From: a bacterium
GTDB taxonomy: Bacteria; Bacillota; Clostridia; Christensenellales; CAG-138
Reading direction: 5' to 3'
DNA length: 9,099 nucleotides
NCBI GenBank assembly: GCA_029218485.1
Contig: JAQXRK010000004.1
Location: 1-9,099, forward strand
Part shown: piece after piece, positions 1 through 6,398 of the stretch
Numbering within the stretch: the stretch's first letter is position 1
How the letters are laid out: each line of letters starts with the position of its first letter
Program-made: the position numbers and the translations under genes
Notes under the pieces: generated by a model
Told to the model about the DNA's origin: nothing
The model's input: the letters and a program-made list of their open reading frames with translations, nothing else
Database searches by the model: none

Positions 1-62
1 GCCAGCTCTCCGAGCGAGATATGGCGCTTTGCCATCATGATATCCAGATTGACACGAATCAT
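1..62 (-). CDS. XRE-family (YozG-like) small DNA-binding regulator, partial
   Basis: Only the first 20 codons and part of the next are inside the window; the gene runs off the left edge. The visible protein begins MIRVNLDIMMAKRHISLGEL, the typical N-terminus of the small (about 65-75 aa) Cro/C1-type helix-turn-helix proteins related to Bacillus YozG, which usually sit directly beside a DUF2975 membrane protein, as here. The ATG at 62-60 follows the DUF2975 stop codon by 10 bases. Its Shine-Dalgarno GAGGG overlaps that TGA stop, so the two are probably cotranscribed and translationally coupled. Inferred role: DNA-binding repressor or activator, perhaps autoregulating the promoter at 561-589 and linked functionally to the membrane protein. 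The helix-turn-helix itself lies mostly outside the window; the call rests on the N-terminal sequence and the neighbour. Confidence 0.8.
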   Translation of the reverse strand, partial: MIRVNLDIMMAKRHISLGEL

Positions 63-72
63 AGCGCCGCCC

Positions 73-534
73 TCACACCGTCAGGTCGTTTTCTTCCTTG
101 AAAGCGACCGCACGTTCAAACACGCCCGAAAGCACCAGGGAAAACAGACCGCAGAGCGCCACCCCCGCGCCGACGAACTGCGCAAGGATCGTGTTCGCCG
201 GCAGCAGGAGCAGCAGCAGGCAGCAGGCCGCCATGCCGAACGCGACGAAGCCCATCAGCCGGAGCGCCAGAACATTCCGGCGCACGAACGGGTCCTTGTC
301 GAGCGAGCACATCATGAGAAACAGCGTCACGCAGATGACGATTGCGCCGGCGACGAACAGCACGCCGAGGCCGACGGCGAAAACGGTGAGGATATGGCTG
401 CCGCACCGCTCCATGGACAGCGCATCAACCTCAGCGCCCATCTCGGTGAGAAGCAGGTAGGAAACGAACAGACCGGCGAACAGACCGGCGGCCAACAGCA
501 CCTTCACCAATGTATTGAGCCATTTGTTCCGCAA
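73..534 (-). CDS. DUF2975 domain membrane protein
   Basis: A 153-aa hydrophobic protein with four predicted membrane segments, roughly residues 8-29, 47-76, 90-111 and 118-138. The loop SLDKDPFVRRNVLALR (about 77-92) and the acidic C-terminus ending FKEENDLTV are typical of DUF2975 proteins (usual length 150-170 aa). The molecular function of this family is not established. It is commonly encoded directly upstream of a small XRE regulator, the arrangement seen here, which suggests a membrane partner or sensor for that regulator (inference). The start is a TTG at 534-532, chosen because AAAGGAG lies 9 bases upstream (544-550) and a consensus promoter lies just beyond. TM1 contains an exact 12-bp tandem duplication (466-489) encoding AGLFAGLF. 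Confidence 0.85.
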   Translation of the reverse strand: MRNKWLNTLVKVLLAAGLFAGLFVSYLLLTEMGAEVDALSMERCGSHILTVFAVGLGVLFVAGAIVICVTLFLMMCSLDKDPFVRRNVLALRLMGFVAFGMAACCLLLLLLPANTILAQFVGAGVALCGLFSLVLSGVFERAVAFKEENDLTV

Positions 535-543
535 AAGAGATCA

Positions 544-550
544 CTCCTTT
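544..550 (-). promoter_or_regulatory. Shine-Dalgarno deciding a TTG start
   Basis: On the minus strand AAAGGAG lies 9 bases before the TTG at 534. It supports a non-ATG start for the DUF2975 gene. Confidence 0.7.
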
Positions 551-560
551 CCATGCGTAG

Positions 561-589
561 AGTATACGCCCTGATTTATTGTTTGTCAA
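561..589 (-). promoter_or_regulatory. Sigma-70-type promoter for the DUF2975-XRE operon
   Basis: On the minus strand TTGACA (584-589) and TATACT (561-566) are separated by exactly 17 bases (567-583). Transcription would start near 554, giving a leader of about 20 nt that contains the AAAGGAG site. The DNA upstream of the -35 is very AT-rich, like an UP element. The -35 hexamer lies inside an inverted repeat (574-594). Confidence 0.8.
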
Positions 590-594
590 TAAAT
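574..594. promoter_or_regulatory. Candidate operator: 21-bp inverted repeat over the -35 box
   Basis: Arms ATTTATTG and CAATAAAT form a perfect 8-bp inverted repeat with a 5-bp spacer, covering the -35 box of the DUF2975-XRE promoter. A second perfect palindrome, AATAAATTTATT (588-599), overlaps its upstream arm. Position over a promoter element is typical of a repressor site. The likely ligand is the XRE protein encoded second in the operon (inference). AT-rich DNA gives short palindromes by chance, so confidence is moderate. Confidence 0.45.
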
Positions 595-638
595 TTATTT
601 TGATTCTCAATAATTCATTTTTGTTTTTCGATATGCAA

Positions 639-674
639 AGAGCCACCGGCCGCACAAAGGCGGGCGGTGGCCCT
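639..674 (-). terminator. Weak stem-loop terminator after the kinase gene
   Basis: In the minus-strand RNA, AGGGCCACCG pairs with CGGUGGCUCU (10 bp including one G-U). The enclosed sequence can form a further small CCGC/GCGG stem. It lies about 90 bases past the stop of the kinase gene at the end of the secA operon. Only a short U run (CUCUUU) follows, and the run of seven T lies upstream of the stem rather than after it, so it is not a classical strong terminator. The rest of 604-763 holds no gene that I can support. Confidence 0.4.
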
Positions 675-763
675 GAAAAAAACACGTCTCGCTCGCAGCC
701 GGTTTTCGCTCCGCGCACGGTCCGCGCACGGGGCGTATCCGGCCGGCTGTACCGGCACGCTTA

Positions 764-1588
764 CTATCGCACACGGAAGATCGTGCGCGCGCATGCGCCG
801 GAAAGCACATCGGAAAGGCGGTTGCGCGCATTTGCGATGATGACGGTGGTGCCGTCCAGAATGGGCTTTTGAATGAAATCGAGCTTGGCCCGCGCGCCGT
901 TTGCACCGGCGCGGCTGGCGCCGACACAGCTCTTCTGCAGCTCGTGCAGCCCCGCAATCACCTCATCGGCCGTCGCACCCTCGACGGCGGGCACCAGCGT
1001 GCCGGGGTCGTGCGGGTCGCGGTAGATGCCGTCCACGCTCGTGAGGATGACCAGATAGCGCGCGTGCACCAGCTCGCAGATGACGGCGGCGGTCTCATCG
1101 TTGTCAACGCATTCCACCGGCTCGGCGCCGAGCGCGCGCACATGCGCCAGCTCCATCTTGCGCACCTCCTCCACGCTCACCGAGTCGTTATAGTTCACGA
1201 TCGGTATCGCGTTCTGCTGCGCACAGCGGAGCAAAAAGTCGCGGATGTGGCTGCGCTTTTCCGGGTCGTTGAAGTGCATGTGCTCGACGAGCAGCTGCCG
1301 CACGGAGTACTCCGGCCGGATATAGCGGCGGTACTCGCTCATGAGGATGGCCTGCCCCTGCGCGGCGTAATCCGCCTTGACCTCCTCGGGATCGCCGGTG
1401 ATCTCGCTGCCCTGCCGGCGCATGTAGTCCAGCCGGCCGATCTCCGTTGCGCCGCTGGAGACCCAGATCATGCCGGGGCGCAGCTCCTGTCCCAACCGGG
1501 AAAAAATGTTGTAATCGATGTCGTTGTCAGCCTTGCGGATCAGCGCCATGGAGCCGATCTTGCCGACGAACTCATAGTCGAACTTCAT
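764..1588 (-). CDS. Amino acid kinase family protein, glutamate-5-kinase-like
   Basis: A 274-aa kinase of the amino acid kinase fold, resembling the catalytic domain of glutamate 5-kinase (ProB) without a PUA domain. Visible landmarks in order: VGKIGSMALI (8-17, phosphate-binding N-terminus), WVSSGATEIGR (42-52, ProB VSSGA motif), PIVNYNDSVS (129-138, equivalent to ProB PIINENDTV), CVDNDETAAV (160-169, equivalent to FGDNDxLAA), LTSVDGIY (182-189, equivalent to LTDVDGLY), and GANGARAKL (228-236, in place of GTGGMxTKL). The altered NEND and GGM motifs make the substrate uncertain; a proline-pathway role is not supported by neighbours, since no proA is present. The ATG at 1588 was chosen over a longer frame running into prfB because GAGGA overlaps the prfB stop 10 bases upstream. 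It is the last gene of the secA-prfB operon and ends with tandem in-frame stops, TAG TAA. Confidence 0.8.
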   Translation of the reverse strand: MKFDYEFVGKIGSMALIRKADNDIDYNIFSRLGQELRPGMIWVSSGATEIGRLDYMRRQGSEITGDPEEVKADYAAQGQAILMSEYRRYIRPEYSVRQLLVEHMHFNDPEKRSHIRDFLLRCAQQNAIPIVNYNDSVSVEEVRKMELAHVRALGAEPVECVDNDETAAVICELVHARYLVILTSVDGIYRDPHDPGTLVPAVEGATADEVIAGLHELQKSCVGASRAGANGARAKLDFIQKPILDGTTVIIANARNRLSDVLSGACARTIFRVR

Positions 1589-1598
1589 ATGCGCGCAT

Positions 1599-1603
1599 TC
1601 CTC
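1599..1603 (-). promoter_or_regulatory. Shine-Dalgarno overlapping the prfB stop
   Basis: GAGGA overlaps the prfB TGA stop (TGAGGA) and lies 10 bases before ATG 1588. It decides the kinase start and suggests translational coupling. Confidence 0.6.
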
Positions 1604-2702
1604 AGGACTGCACCAGATACGCGCTGATGAACGAGTCCAGATCGCCGTCCATGACCGCCTGAATATTGCCGTTTTCCACGCCCGTGCGGTGATCCTTGAC
1701 GAGCGTGTAGGGCTGGAACACATAGCTGCGGATCTGGCTGCCCCACTCGATCTTCTTCATCTCGCCCTTGATCTCGGCCATCTGTGCCTCGCGCTCGCGC
1801 TCCTGCAGCTCGAGCAGCTTGCCGCGCAGCATGCGCATGGCCGTCTCCCGGTTCTGGATCTGGCTGCGCTCGTTCTGGCACTGCACGACGATACCGGTCG
1901 GCAGGTGCGTGATGCGGATGGCCGAGGAGGTCTTGTTGACGTGCTGTCCGCCCGCGCCGCTCGAACGATAGGTGTCCACGCGCAGATCATCCGGGTCGAT
2001 CTTGATGTCGCCCGCATCGTCGTCAAAGATCGGCGTGACATCGAGCGAGGAGAACGAGGTGTGCCGCCGGCCGGATGCGTCGAACGGGGAGATGCGCACC
2101 AGCCGGTGCACGCCCTTCTCCGCCTTCAGATAGCCGTAGGCGTTTTCGCCATCCACCTCGAACGTGACGGATTTCACGCCCGCGTCGTCGCCGTCGAGCA
2201 GGTCGAGCTCACGCACCGTCCAGCCGCGGTTTTCGCAGTAGCGCGTGTACATGCGGTAGAGCATCTCCGTCCAGTCCTGCGCCTCGGTGCCGCCCGCGCC
2301 CGCATGGAGCGACAGAACGGCGTTGGAATTGTCGTACGGCCCCTTGAGCAGCAGCTCCAGCTGCAGCGCCTCCACGCGCGCGGTGAAATCCGCCATCTCG
2401 GAGCGCAGCTCGTCCGCCAGGCTCTCGTCGTCGTCCTCCTCCGCCATCTCCATGAGTGTCTGGAGGTCGTCGCGCTGGGCAACGAGCTTCTTGTAGCGGC
2501 CGATCTTGTTCTGCAGCGTTTTGGCGCGCTGGTTGACCTTGTTCGCCGCCTCGACGTCGTTCCAGAAATCGGGCTCGCCCATCTGCGCCTCGAGCTGCCG
2601 GAGCTCCTCCGCAAGCGCCTCCGGGTTGATCGACGCCCCGGCCTCCCGGAGCTTGTCGCCGAGCGCGCCCAACTGCATCTTATATTCATCCAACGGTATC
2701 AT
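1602..2702 (-). CDS. prfB: Peptide chain release factor 2 (RF2)
   Basis: Class I release factor that reads UGA and UAA stop codons and triggers peptide release in the ribosome. The 366-aa length is standard. An N-terminal coiled-coil-rich domain (about 1-110) is followed by the core with GAGGTEAQDW (135-144), the RF2 codon-recognition tripeptide SPF (205-207, in VRISPFDASGRRHTS) and the catalytic GGQ (251-253, in SSGAGGQHVNKTSS). Ser247 occupies the position equivalent to E. coli residue 246. The reading frame is uninterrupted from ATG 2702; the usual CTTTGAC programmed +1 frameshift site near codon 25 is absent. The start is supported by AAGGAG 9 bases upstream, which runs into the secA stop TAA. 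The secA-prfB order is common in Bacillota. Confidence 0.97.
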   Translation of the reverse strand: MIPLDEYKMQLGALGDKLREAGASINPEALAEELRQLEAQMGEPDFWNDVEAANKVNQRAKTLQNKIGRYKKLVAQRDDLQTLMEMAEEDDDESLADELRSEMADFTARVEALQLELLLKGPYDNSNAVLSLHAGAGGTEAQDWTEMLYRMYTRYCENRGWTVRELDLLDGDDAGVKSVTFEVDGENAYGYLKAEKGVHRLVRISPFDASGRRHTSFSSLDVTPIFDDDAGDIKIDPDDLRVDTYRSSGAGGQHVNKTSSAIRITHLPTGIVVQCQNERSQIQNRETAMRMLRGKLLELQEREREAQMAEIKGEMKKIEWGSQIRSYVFQPYTLVKDHRTGVENGNIQAVMDGDLDSFISAYLVQS

Positions 2703-2708
2703 GTACTC

Positions 2709-5447
2709 TTACTCCTTGCCGCAACAATTCTTGTATTTTTTACCGCTGCCGCACGGGCAGGGGGAATTTCTTCCGATCTGGGAGCGGGCGTCGCGCCGCG
2801 CGGGGCGGTTGCCCTCCTCCGCTGGTGTTTCGTTCGGTTTGGCCAGCTGCTCGCGCTCCATGGGCGCCCTGCGCACGGACACGCGCAGAAGCATGCGCAC
2901 CGTCTGCTCGCGGATGGCGCTGACCATCGCGTCAAACATATCGAAGCCCTCCGCCGTGTAGGCGTTCACCGGGTCCTTCTGTCCATAAGCGCGCAGGCCG
3001 ATGCCCTGCTTGAGCTGGTCCATCGCGTCGATATGATCCATCCAGTGGGAGTCCACCGTCCTAAGCAGCACCACGCGCTCCACCTCGCGCATGTCCGCGC
3101 CCTCGGCGGCAAGCTCCGCCTCCTTGCGGGCGTACGCCGCGTCCACATGGTCGAGCACGCGCGTGCGCAGCTCCTCGCCGGTCAGCTTTTCTCCCGGCAG
3201 CAGGAACGAGGCGCGCGGCTCGGCGCACAGATCCGCGACCTGCGCGGCCAGCGCGTCGAGATCCCAATCTGCCGGCGCATGCGGATTGCACAGCTCGTTG
3301 ACCATGCCCTCCGCCGTGGCGTGCAGCATATCGAGGATGCTCTCCTTCAAATCCTCGCCCATGAGCACGCGGCGGCGCTGACCGTAGATGATCTCGCGCT
3401 GCTTGTTCATGACGTCGTCGTAGCGCAGAACGTTCTTTCTGGTCTCGAAGTTCTGCATTTCCACGCGCTTTTGCGCGCTCTCAATCTGCCGGGAGATCAT
3501 GCGCGCCTCGATGGGCAGATCATCGTCCGGGTTGAGCTTTGCCATCATGCCGGACACGCGGTCCGCGCCGAACCGGCGCATGAGCTCGTCCTCGAGCGAC
3601 ACATAGAAGCGCGTGCTGCCGGGATCGCCCTGCCGGCCCGCGCGGCCGCGGAGCTGGTTGTCGATGCGGCGGCTCTCATGCCGCTCCGTGCCGAGGATGC
3701 GCAATCCGCCGAGCGCGACGACCTTTTCGTGCTCCCGCTCCGTCTCCTCGCGGAACTTCTCGTACAGCGCATGGTAGCGCGCGCGGGCGGCGAGGATCGC
3801 CTCGTCCTGCGTTTCCGCATGGCCGGTGGCCTCCTCGATCATGCTCTCGTCGAGCCCCTCCTGCCGCAGCGCCTTGCGCGCCAGAAAATCCGGGTTGCCG
3901 CCGAGCAGGATATCCGTGCCGCGGCCGGCCATGTTGGTGGCGATGGTGACCTGGCCGAGCTTGCCGGCCTGCGCCACGATCTCCGCTTCCTTGGCGTGGT
4001 ACTTGGCGTTGAGCACCTCGTGCCGGATGCCGCGGCGGCTGAGCAGCTCGGACAGGTATTCGCTGCGCTCGACCGAAATCGTGCCGACGAGCAGCGGCTG
4101 GCCGGTCTTGTGCACCGCCTCGATCTCCCTGACCACGGCGCGGAACTTGCCCTCCTCGGTGGCGTAGACGGCGTCGTTGTCATCGCGGCGGATGAGCGGC
4201 CGGTTGGTGGGGATCTCCACGACGTCGATGTCGTAGATGCCCATGAACTCGGACTCCTCGGTCTTGGCCGTACCGGTCATGCCCGCGAGCTTTTTGAACA
4301 TGCGGAAATAGTTCTGGAACGTGATGGTCGCGAGCGTCTTGTTCTCGCGCTCGACCTTCACGCCCTCCTTCGCCTCGAGCGCCTGGTGCAGGCCCTCGTT
4401 GAAGCGGCGGCCGAGCATGAGGCGGCCGGTGAATTCATCGACGATGATGACCTGCCCGTCCTGCACGACATAGTCCTTGTCGCGCTGGAACAGCGCGTGC
4501 GCGCGCAGCGCCTGCAGGATGTGGTGGTTGAGCTCGGTGTTGTCCGAATCGGCAAGGCTCTCCACGCCAAAAAACTTCTCCGCTTTTTCGATGCCCTGCG
4601 CGGTCAGCTGCACGGTGCGGCGCTTGATGTCGCACTGGTAGTCGCCGTCCTCCTGCTGTTCCTCGCCGAGCAGCTGGTCGCTGCGGTTCTGCTGCACGAG
4701 ATCGGCGCCGCGCGCGAGCTTGCGCACGAACCGGTCCGCCTTCTGGTACATTTCGCTCGATTCCTGTCCCGCGCCGCTGATGATGAGCGGCGTGCGCGCC
4801 TCGTCGATCAGGATGGAGTCCACCTCGTCGATGATCGCATAGGAGAGCTCCCGCTGCACCATCTGCTCCTTGTAGACGACCATGTTGTCGCGCAGGTAAT
4901 CGAAGCCGAATTCGTTGTTCGTTCCATAGGTGATGTCGCACGCGTAGGCCGCGCGGCGCTCATCATTGTCCAGCCCGTGCACAATGCAGCCCACGCTCAT
5001 GCCGAGGAAGCGGTGGATCTTGCCCATCCACTGCGCGTCACGGCGGGCCAGATAGTCGTTGACCGTGACGATGTGCACGCCCTCGCCCGTCAGCGCGTTC
5101 AGATAGGCCGGCAGCGTTGCGACCAGCGTCTTGCCCTCGCCGGTCTTCATCTCCGCGATGCGGCCCTGATGCAGCACCATGCCGCCGAGAAGCTGCACGT
5201 CAAAGTGGCGCATCTGTACGGTGCGCACGGCGGCCTCCCGCACGGTTGCGAACGCTTCGCACATCAGATCATCCAGCGTTTCCCCGTTTTTCAGCCGCTC
5301 GCGGAAGCGCGCCGTCTGCGCCCGCAGCTCCGCATCGCTCATGGCCTGCATTTCGGGCTCGAGCGCGTTGATGCGCTCCACATACGGCCTGAGCTTTTTC
5401 AAGCGGCTCTCGCTCGTGTTTCCAAACAGCGTATCGATCAGTCCCAC
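2709..5447 (-). CDS. secA: Protein translocase ATPase subunit SecA
   Basis: Motor ATPase that drives unfolded preproteins through the SecYEG channel; cytoplasmic and membrane-associated. At 912 aa it is in the long clostridial size range. Landmarks in order: N-terminus MGLIDTLFGN, Walker A MKTGEGKT (100-107), Walker B/DEAD-type IIDEVD (205-210), TYGTNNEFGFDYLRDNM (173-189), preprotein cross-linking region about 225-370, AGMTGTA (388-394), TNMAGRGTDI (504-513), QLRGRAGRQGDPG (598-610), helical scaffold DSHWMDHIDAMDQLK (799-813), and the C-terminal zinc/SecB-type motif CPCGSGKKYKNCCG (897-910). The start is GTG at 5447, with AAAGGG 6 bases upstream. It is the first gene of a secA-prfB-kinase operon, with prfB beginning 6 bases after its stop. 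The gene contains no TTA, CTA or TCA codons, which leaves the codon-aligned antisense frame free of stops. Confidence 0.99.
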   Translation of the reverse strand: MGLIDTLFGNTSESRLKKLRPYVERINALEPEMQAMSDAELRAQTARFRERLKNGETLDDLMCEAFATVREAAVRTVQMRHFDVQLLGGMVLHQGRIAEMKTGEGKTLVATLPAYLNALTGEGVHIVTVNDYLARRDAQWMGKIHRFLGMSVGCIVHGLDNDERRAAYACDITYGTNNEFGFDYLRDNMVVYKEQMVQRELSYAIIDEVDSILIDEARTPLIISGAGQESSEMYQKADRFVRKLARGADLVQQNRSDQLLGEEQQEDGDYQCDIKRRTVQLTAQGIEKAEKFFGVESLADSDNTELNHHILQALRAHALFQRDKDYVVQDGQVIIVDEFTGRLMLGRRFNEGLHQALEAKEGVKVERENKTLATITFQNYFRMFKKLAGMTGTAKTEESEFMGIYDIDVVEIPTNRPLIRRDDNDAVYATEEGKFRAVVREIEAVHKTGQPLLVGTISVERSEYLSELLSRRGIRHEVLNAKYHAKEAEIVAQAGKLGQVTIATNMAGRGTDILLGGNPDFLARKALRQEGLDESMIEEATGHAETQDEAILAARARYHALYEKFREETEREHEKVVALGGLRILGTERHESRRIDNQLRGRAGRQGDPGSTRFYVSLEDELMRRFGADRVSGMMAKLNPDDDLPIEARMISRQIESAQKRVEMQNFETRKNVLRYDDVMNKQREIIYGQRRRVLMGEDLKESILDMLHATAEGMVNELCNPHAPADWDLDALAAQVADLCAEPRASFLLPGEKLTGEELRTRVLDHVDAAYARKEAELAAEGADMREVERVVLLRTVDSHWMDHIDAMDQLKQGIGLRAYGQKDPVNAYTAEGFDMFDAMVSAIREQTVRMLLRVSVRRAPMEREQLAKPNETPAEEGNRPARRDARSQIGRNSPCPCGSGKKYKNCCGKE

Positions 5448-5520
5448 GGTATACCCTTTCTGTCGGAAGTGGAATCCGCGCCCCGTGCGCAGACCTTCCC
5501 GTATACTTTCTTCATGCTAC

Positions 5521-5529
5521 AGTATAGCA
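5521..5529 (-). promoter_or_regulatory. Extended -10 promoter for secA-prfB-kinase
   Basis: On the minus strand TGCTATACT matches an extended -10 (TGnTATAAT). No good -35 hexamer lies 16-18 bases upstream, as is usual for extended -10 promoters. The start would be near 5514, giving a leader of about 67 nt to the GTG start of secA. The same ten bases, TGCTATACTG, precede the TetR gene at the right edge. Confidence 0.6.
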
Positions 5530-5583
5530 CAAGCCTGCGCGCTCCGCTACCCAATCCGCTTCCAAAAAAGGGGAAAGGATGTG

Positions 5584-5608
5584 AAAAAAGCGCGAATTTC
5601 AAACGCGC
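5584..5608 (-). terminator. Intrinsic terminator overlapping the acetyltransferase stop codon
   Basis: In the minus-strand RNA, GCGCG (5604-5608) pairs with CGCGC (5590-5594) across a 9-base loop, followed directly by six U (5584-5589). The stop codon TGA (5599-5601) lies inside the loop. The stem is short but fully GC. It separates the acetyltransferase from the secA promoter, which begins about 55 bases further on. Confidence 0.65.
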
Positions 5609-6333
5609 CGCTCATACACCGCATACGGCGCATCCACATGGTAGCCCAGCTTCTGCGCGAGCGCCACCGAGCGAAGGTCGTGGGCATCCCAGCTCGGGTA
5701 CAGGCCGCGCCGCAGGCAGGTGAGCGCCAGCGCGGCGCCGCAGGCCGTCGCAAGGCCCCTGCGGCGGTGATCCGCGCGGGTGTCGATCTCGATCTCAATG
5801 CCGCCGCGATAGACCGCATAGGACGATGCGCCGGCCACAAGCTCATCGCCGTACAGCACGGCCATGCCGACGCCGCGGTGCAGATAGTCCGCCGCATCGG
5901 CAAACAGCGAGCAAAAGTCCCTTGACCAGTCCCCGGCCATCGCCATCGCATAGATCTCCTCGTCGAACGGCACAAGCCGGTAGCCCGGGGCAAGCGACGC
6001 CGCATACCGTTCCAGCCGGTCCGGCTGCAGCGCATCCGGCTCCTTTTTGATCGCATAGCGCAGCCGGCGTGCGACCCGGTCGCCCCACACGCGCTCGATC
6101 GCCGTTTCCCATGCGGCGCTGCGCGGCACCAGAATGGGCGCCGTCGCGCCGGCGATGAGCGCCGCATCCGGCTCCCCCGCAAAAAAGCAGAAGTCGCCCA
6201 CCGTGATGCGGGCGGACCGCGGATGGATCGGATCGTCCGCCGCCGCGGCGCCCATGCACCCCTGCAGGCAGGACCAGATCAGCGCCTCCTGCCAGCCCTC
6301 GAACAGGGGCGCAATGCGTTCGTTCCATGTCAT
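5599..6333 (-). CDS. GNAT-family N-acetyltransferase
   Basis: A 244-aa protein of the GNAT_acetyltran type (PF12746-like, from recognition of the sequence pattern). The N-terminal half carries the segment WQEALIWSCLQGCMG (14-28) and GDFCFFAGEP (46-55), characteristic of this family. The C-terminal half is the acetyl-CoA-binding fold: GMAVLYGDELVAGASSYAVY (156-175), EIDTRADHRRRGLATACGAA (182-201) with the RxxGxA pyrophosphate loop, and WDAHDLRSVALAQKLGY (215-231). The substrate is unknown; the family acetylates primary amines. The start ATG 6333 is chosen because GGAGG (6343-6347) lies 9 bases upstream; the open frame extends further but lacks homology there. A strong terminator lies immediately upstream, so expression depends on readthrough or on a promoter I cannot identify. 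No obvious -35/-10 pair was found between 6334 and 6400. Confidence 0.85.
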   Translation of the reverse strand: MTWNERIAPLFEGWQEALIWSCLQGCMGAAAADDPIHPRSARITVGDFCFFAGEPDAALIAGATAPILVPRSAAWETAIERVWGDRVARRLRYAIKKEPDALQPDRLERYAASLAPGYRLVPFDEEIYAMAMAGDWSRDFCSLFADAADYLHRGVGMAVLYGDELVAGASSYAVYRGGIEIEIDTRADHRRRGLATACGAALALTCLRRGLYPSWDAHDLRSVALAQKLGYHVDAPYAVYERRV

Positions 6334-6347
6334 TTCGCGTTGCCTCC

Positions 6348-6386
6348 AAAACAAAAGCGGAGACGGTGCGATCGCTCCGTCTCCGC
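6348..6386 (-). terminator. Strong intrinsic terminator ending the DegV-DUF3795 unit
   Basis: In the minus-strand RNA, GCGGAGACGG pairs perfectly with CCGUCUCCGC (10 bp, 6357-6386) around a 10-base loop, followed by UUUUGUUUU (6348-6356). The loop contains the self-complementary octamer GCGATCGC. It lies 12 bases after the DUF3795 stop. The U tract ends exactly where the GGAGG ribosome binding site of the acetyltransferase begins. Confidence 0.85.
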
Positions 6387-6398
6387 ACGGATATCCGT

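Noticed and set aside
597..615. Fur-box-like sequence around TTGATTCTCAA
   Set aside because: Only 4-bp arms and poor match outside the core; AT-rich DNA makes such words frequent, and no metal-related gene is nearby.
869..1627. Plus-strand open frame opposite the kinase gene
   Set aside because: Codon-aligned antisense shadow of a clear kinase gene, with no Shine-Dalgarno or family resemblance.
764..1723. Longer version of the kinase starting inside prfB
   Set aside because: The extra residues are out-of-frame prfB coding sequence; kinase homology and Shine-Dalgarno start at 1588.
1689..5723. A 1344-codon open frame on the plus strand, opposite prfB and secA
   Set aside because: It is codon-aligned with secA and prfB, so its lack of stops only means that those genes use no TTA, CTA or TCA codons there, as expected for a GC-rich genome. 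The translation is Leu/Ala/Arg/His-rich, without recognisable domains.
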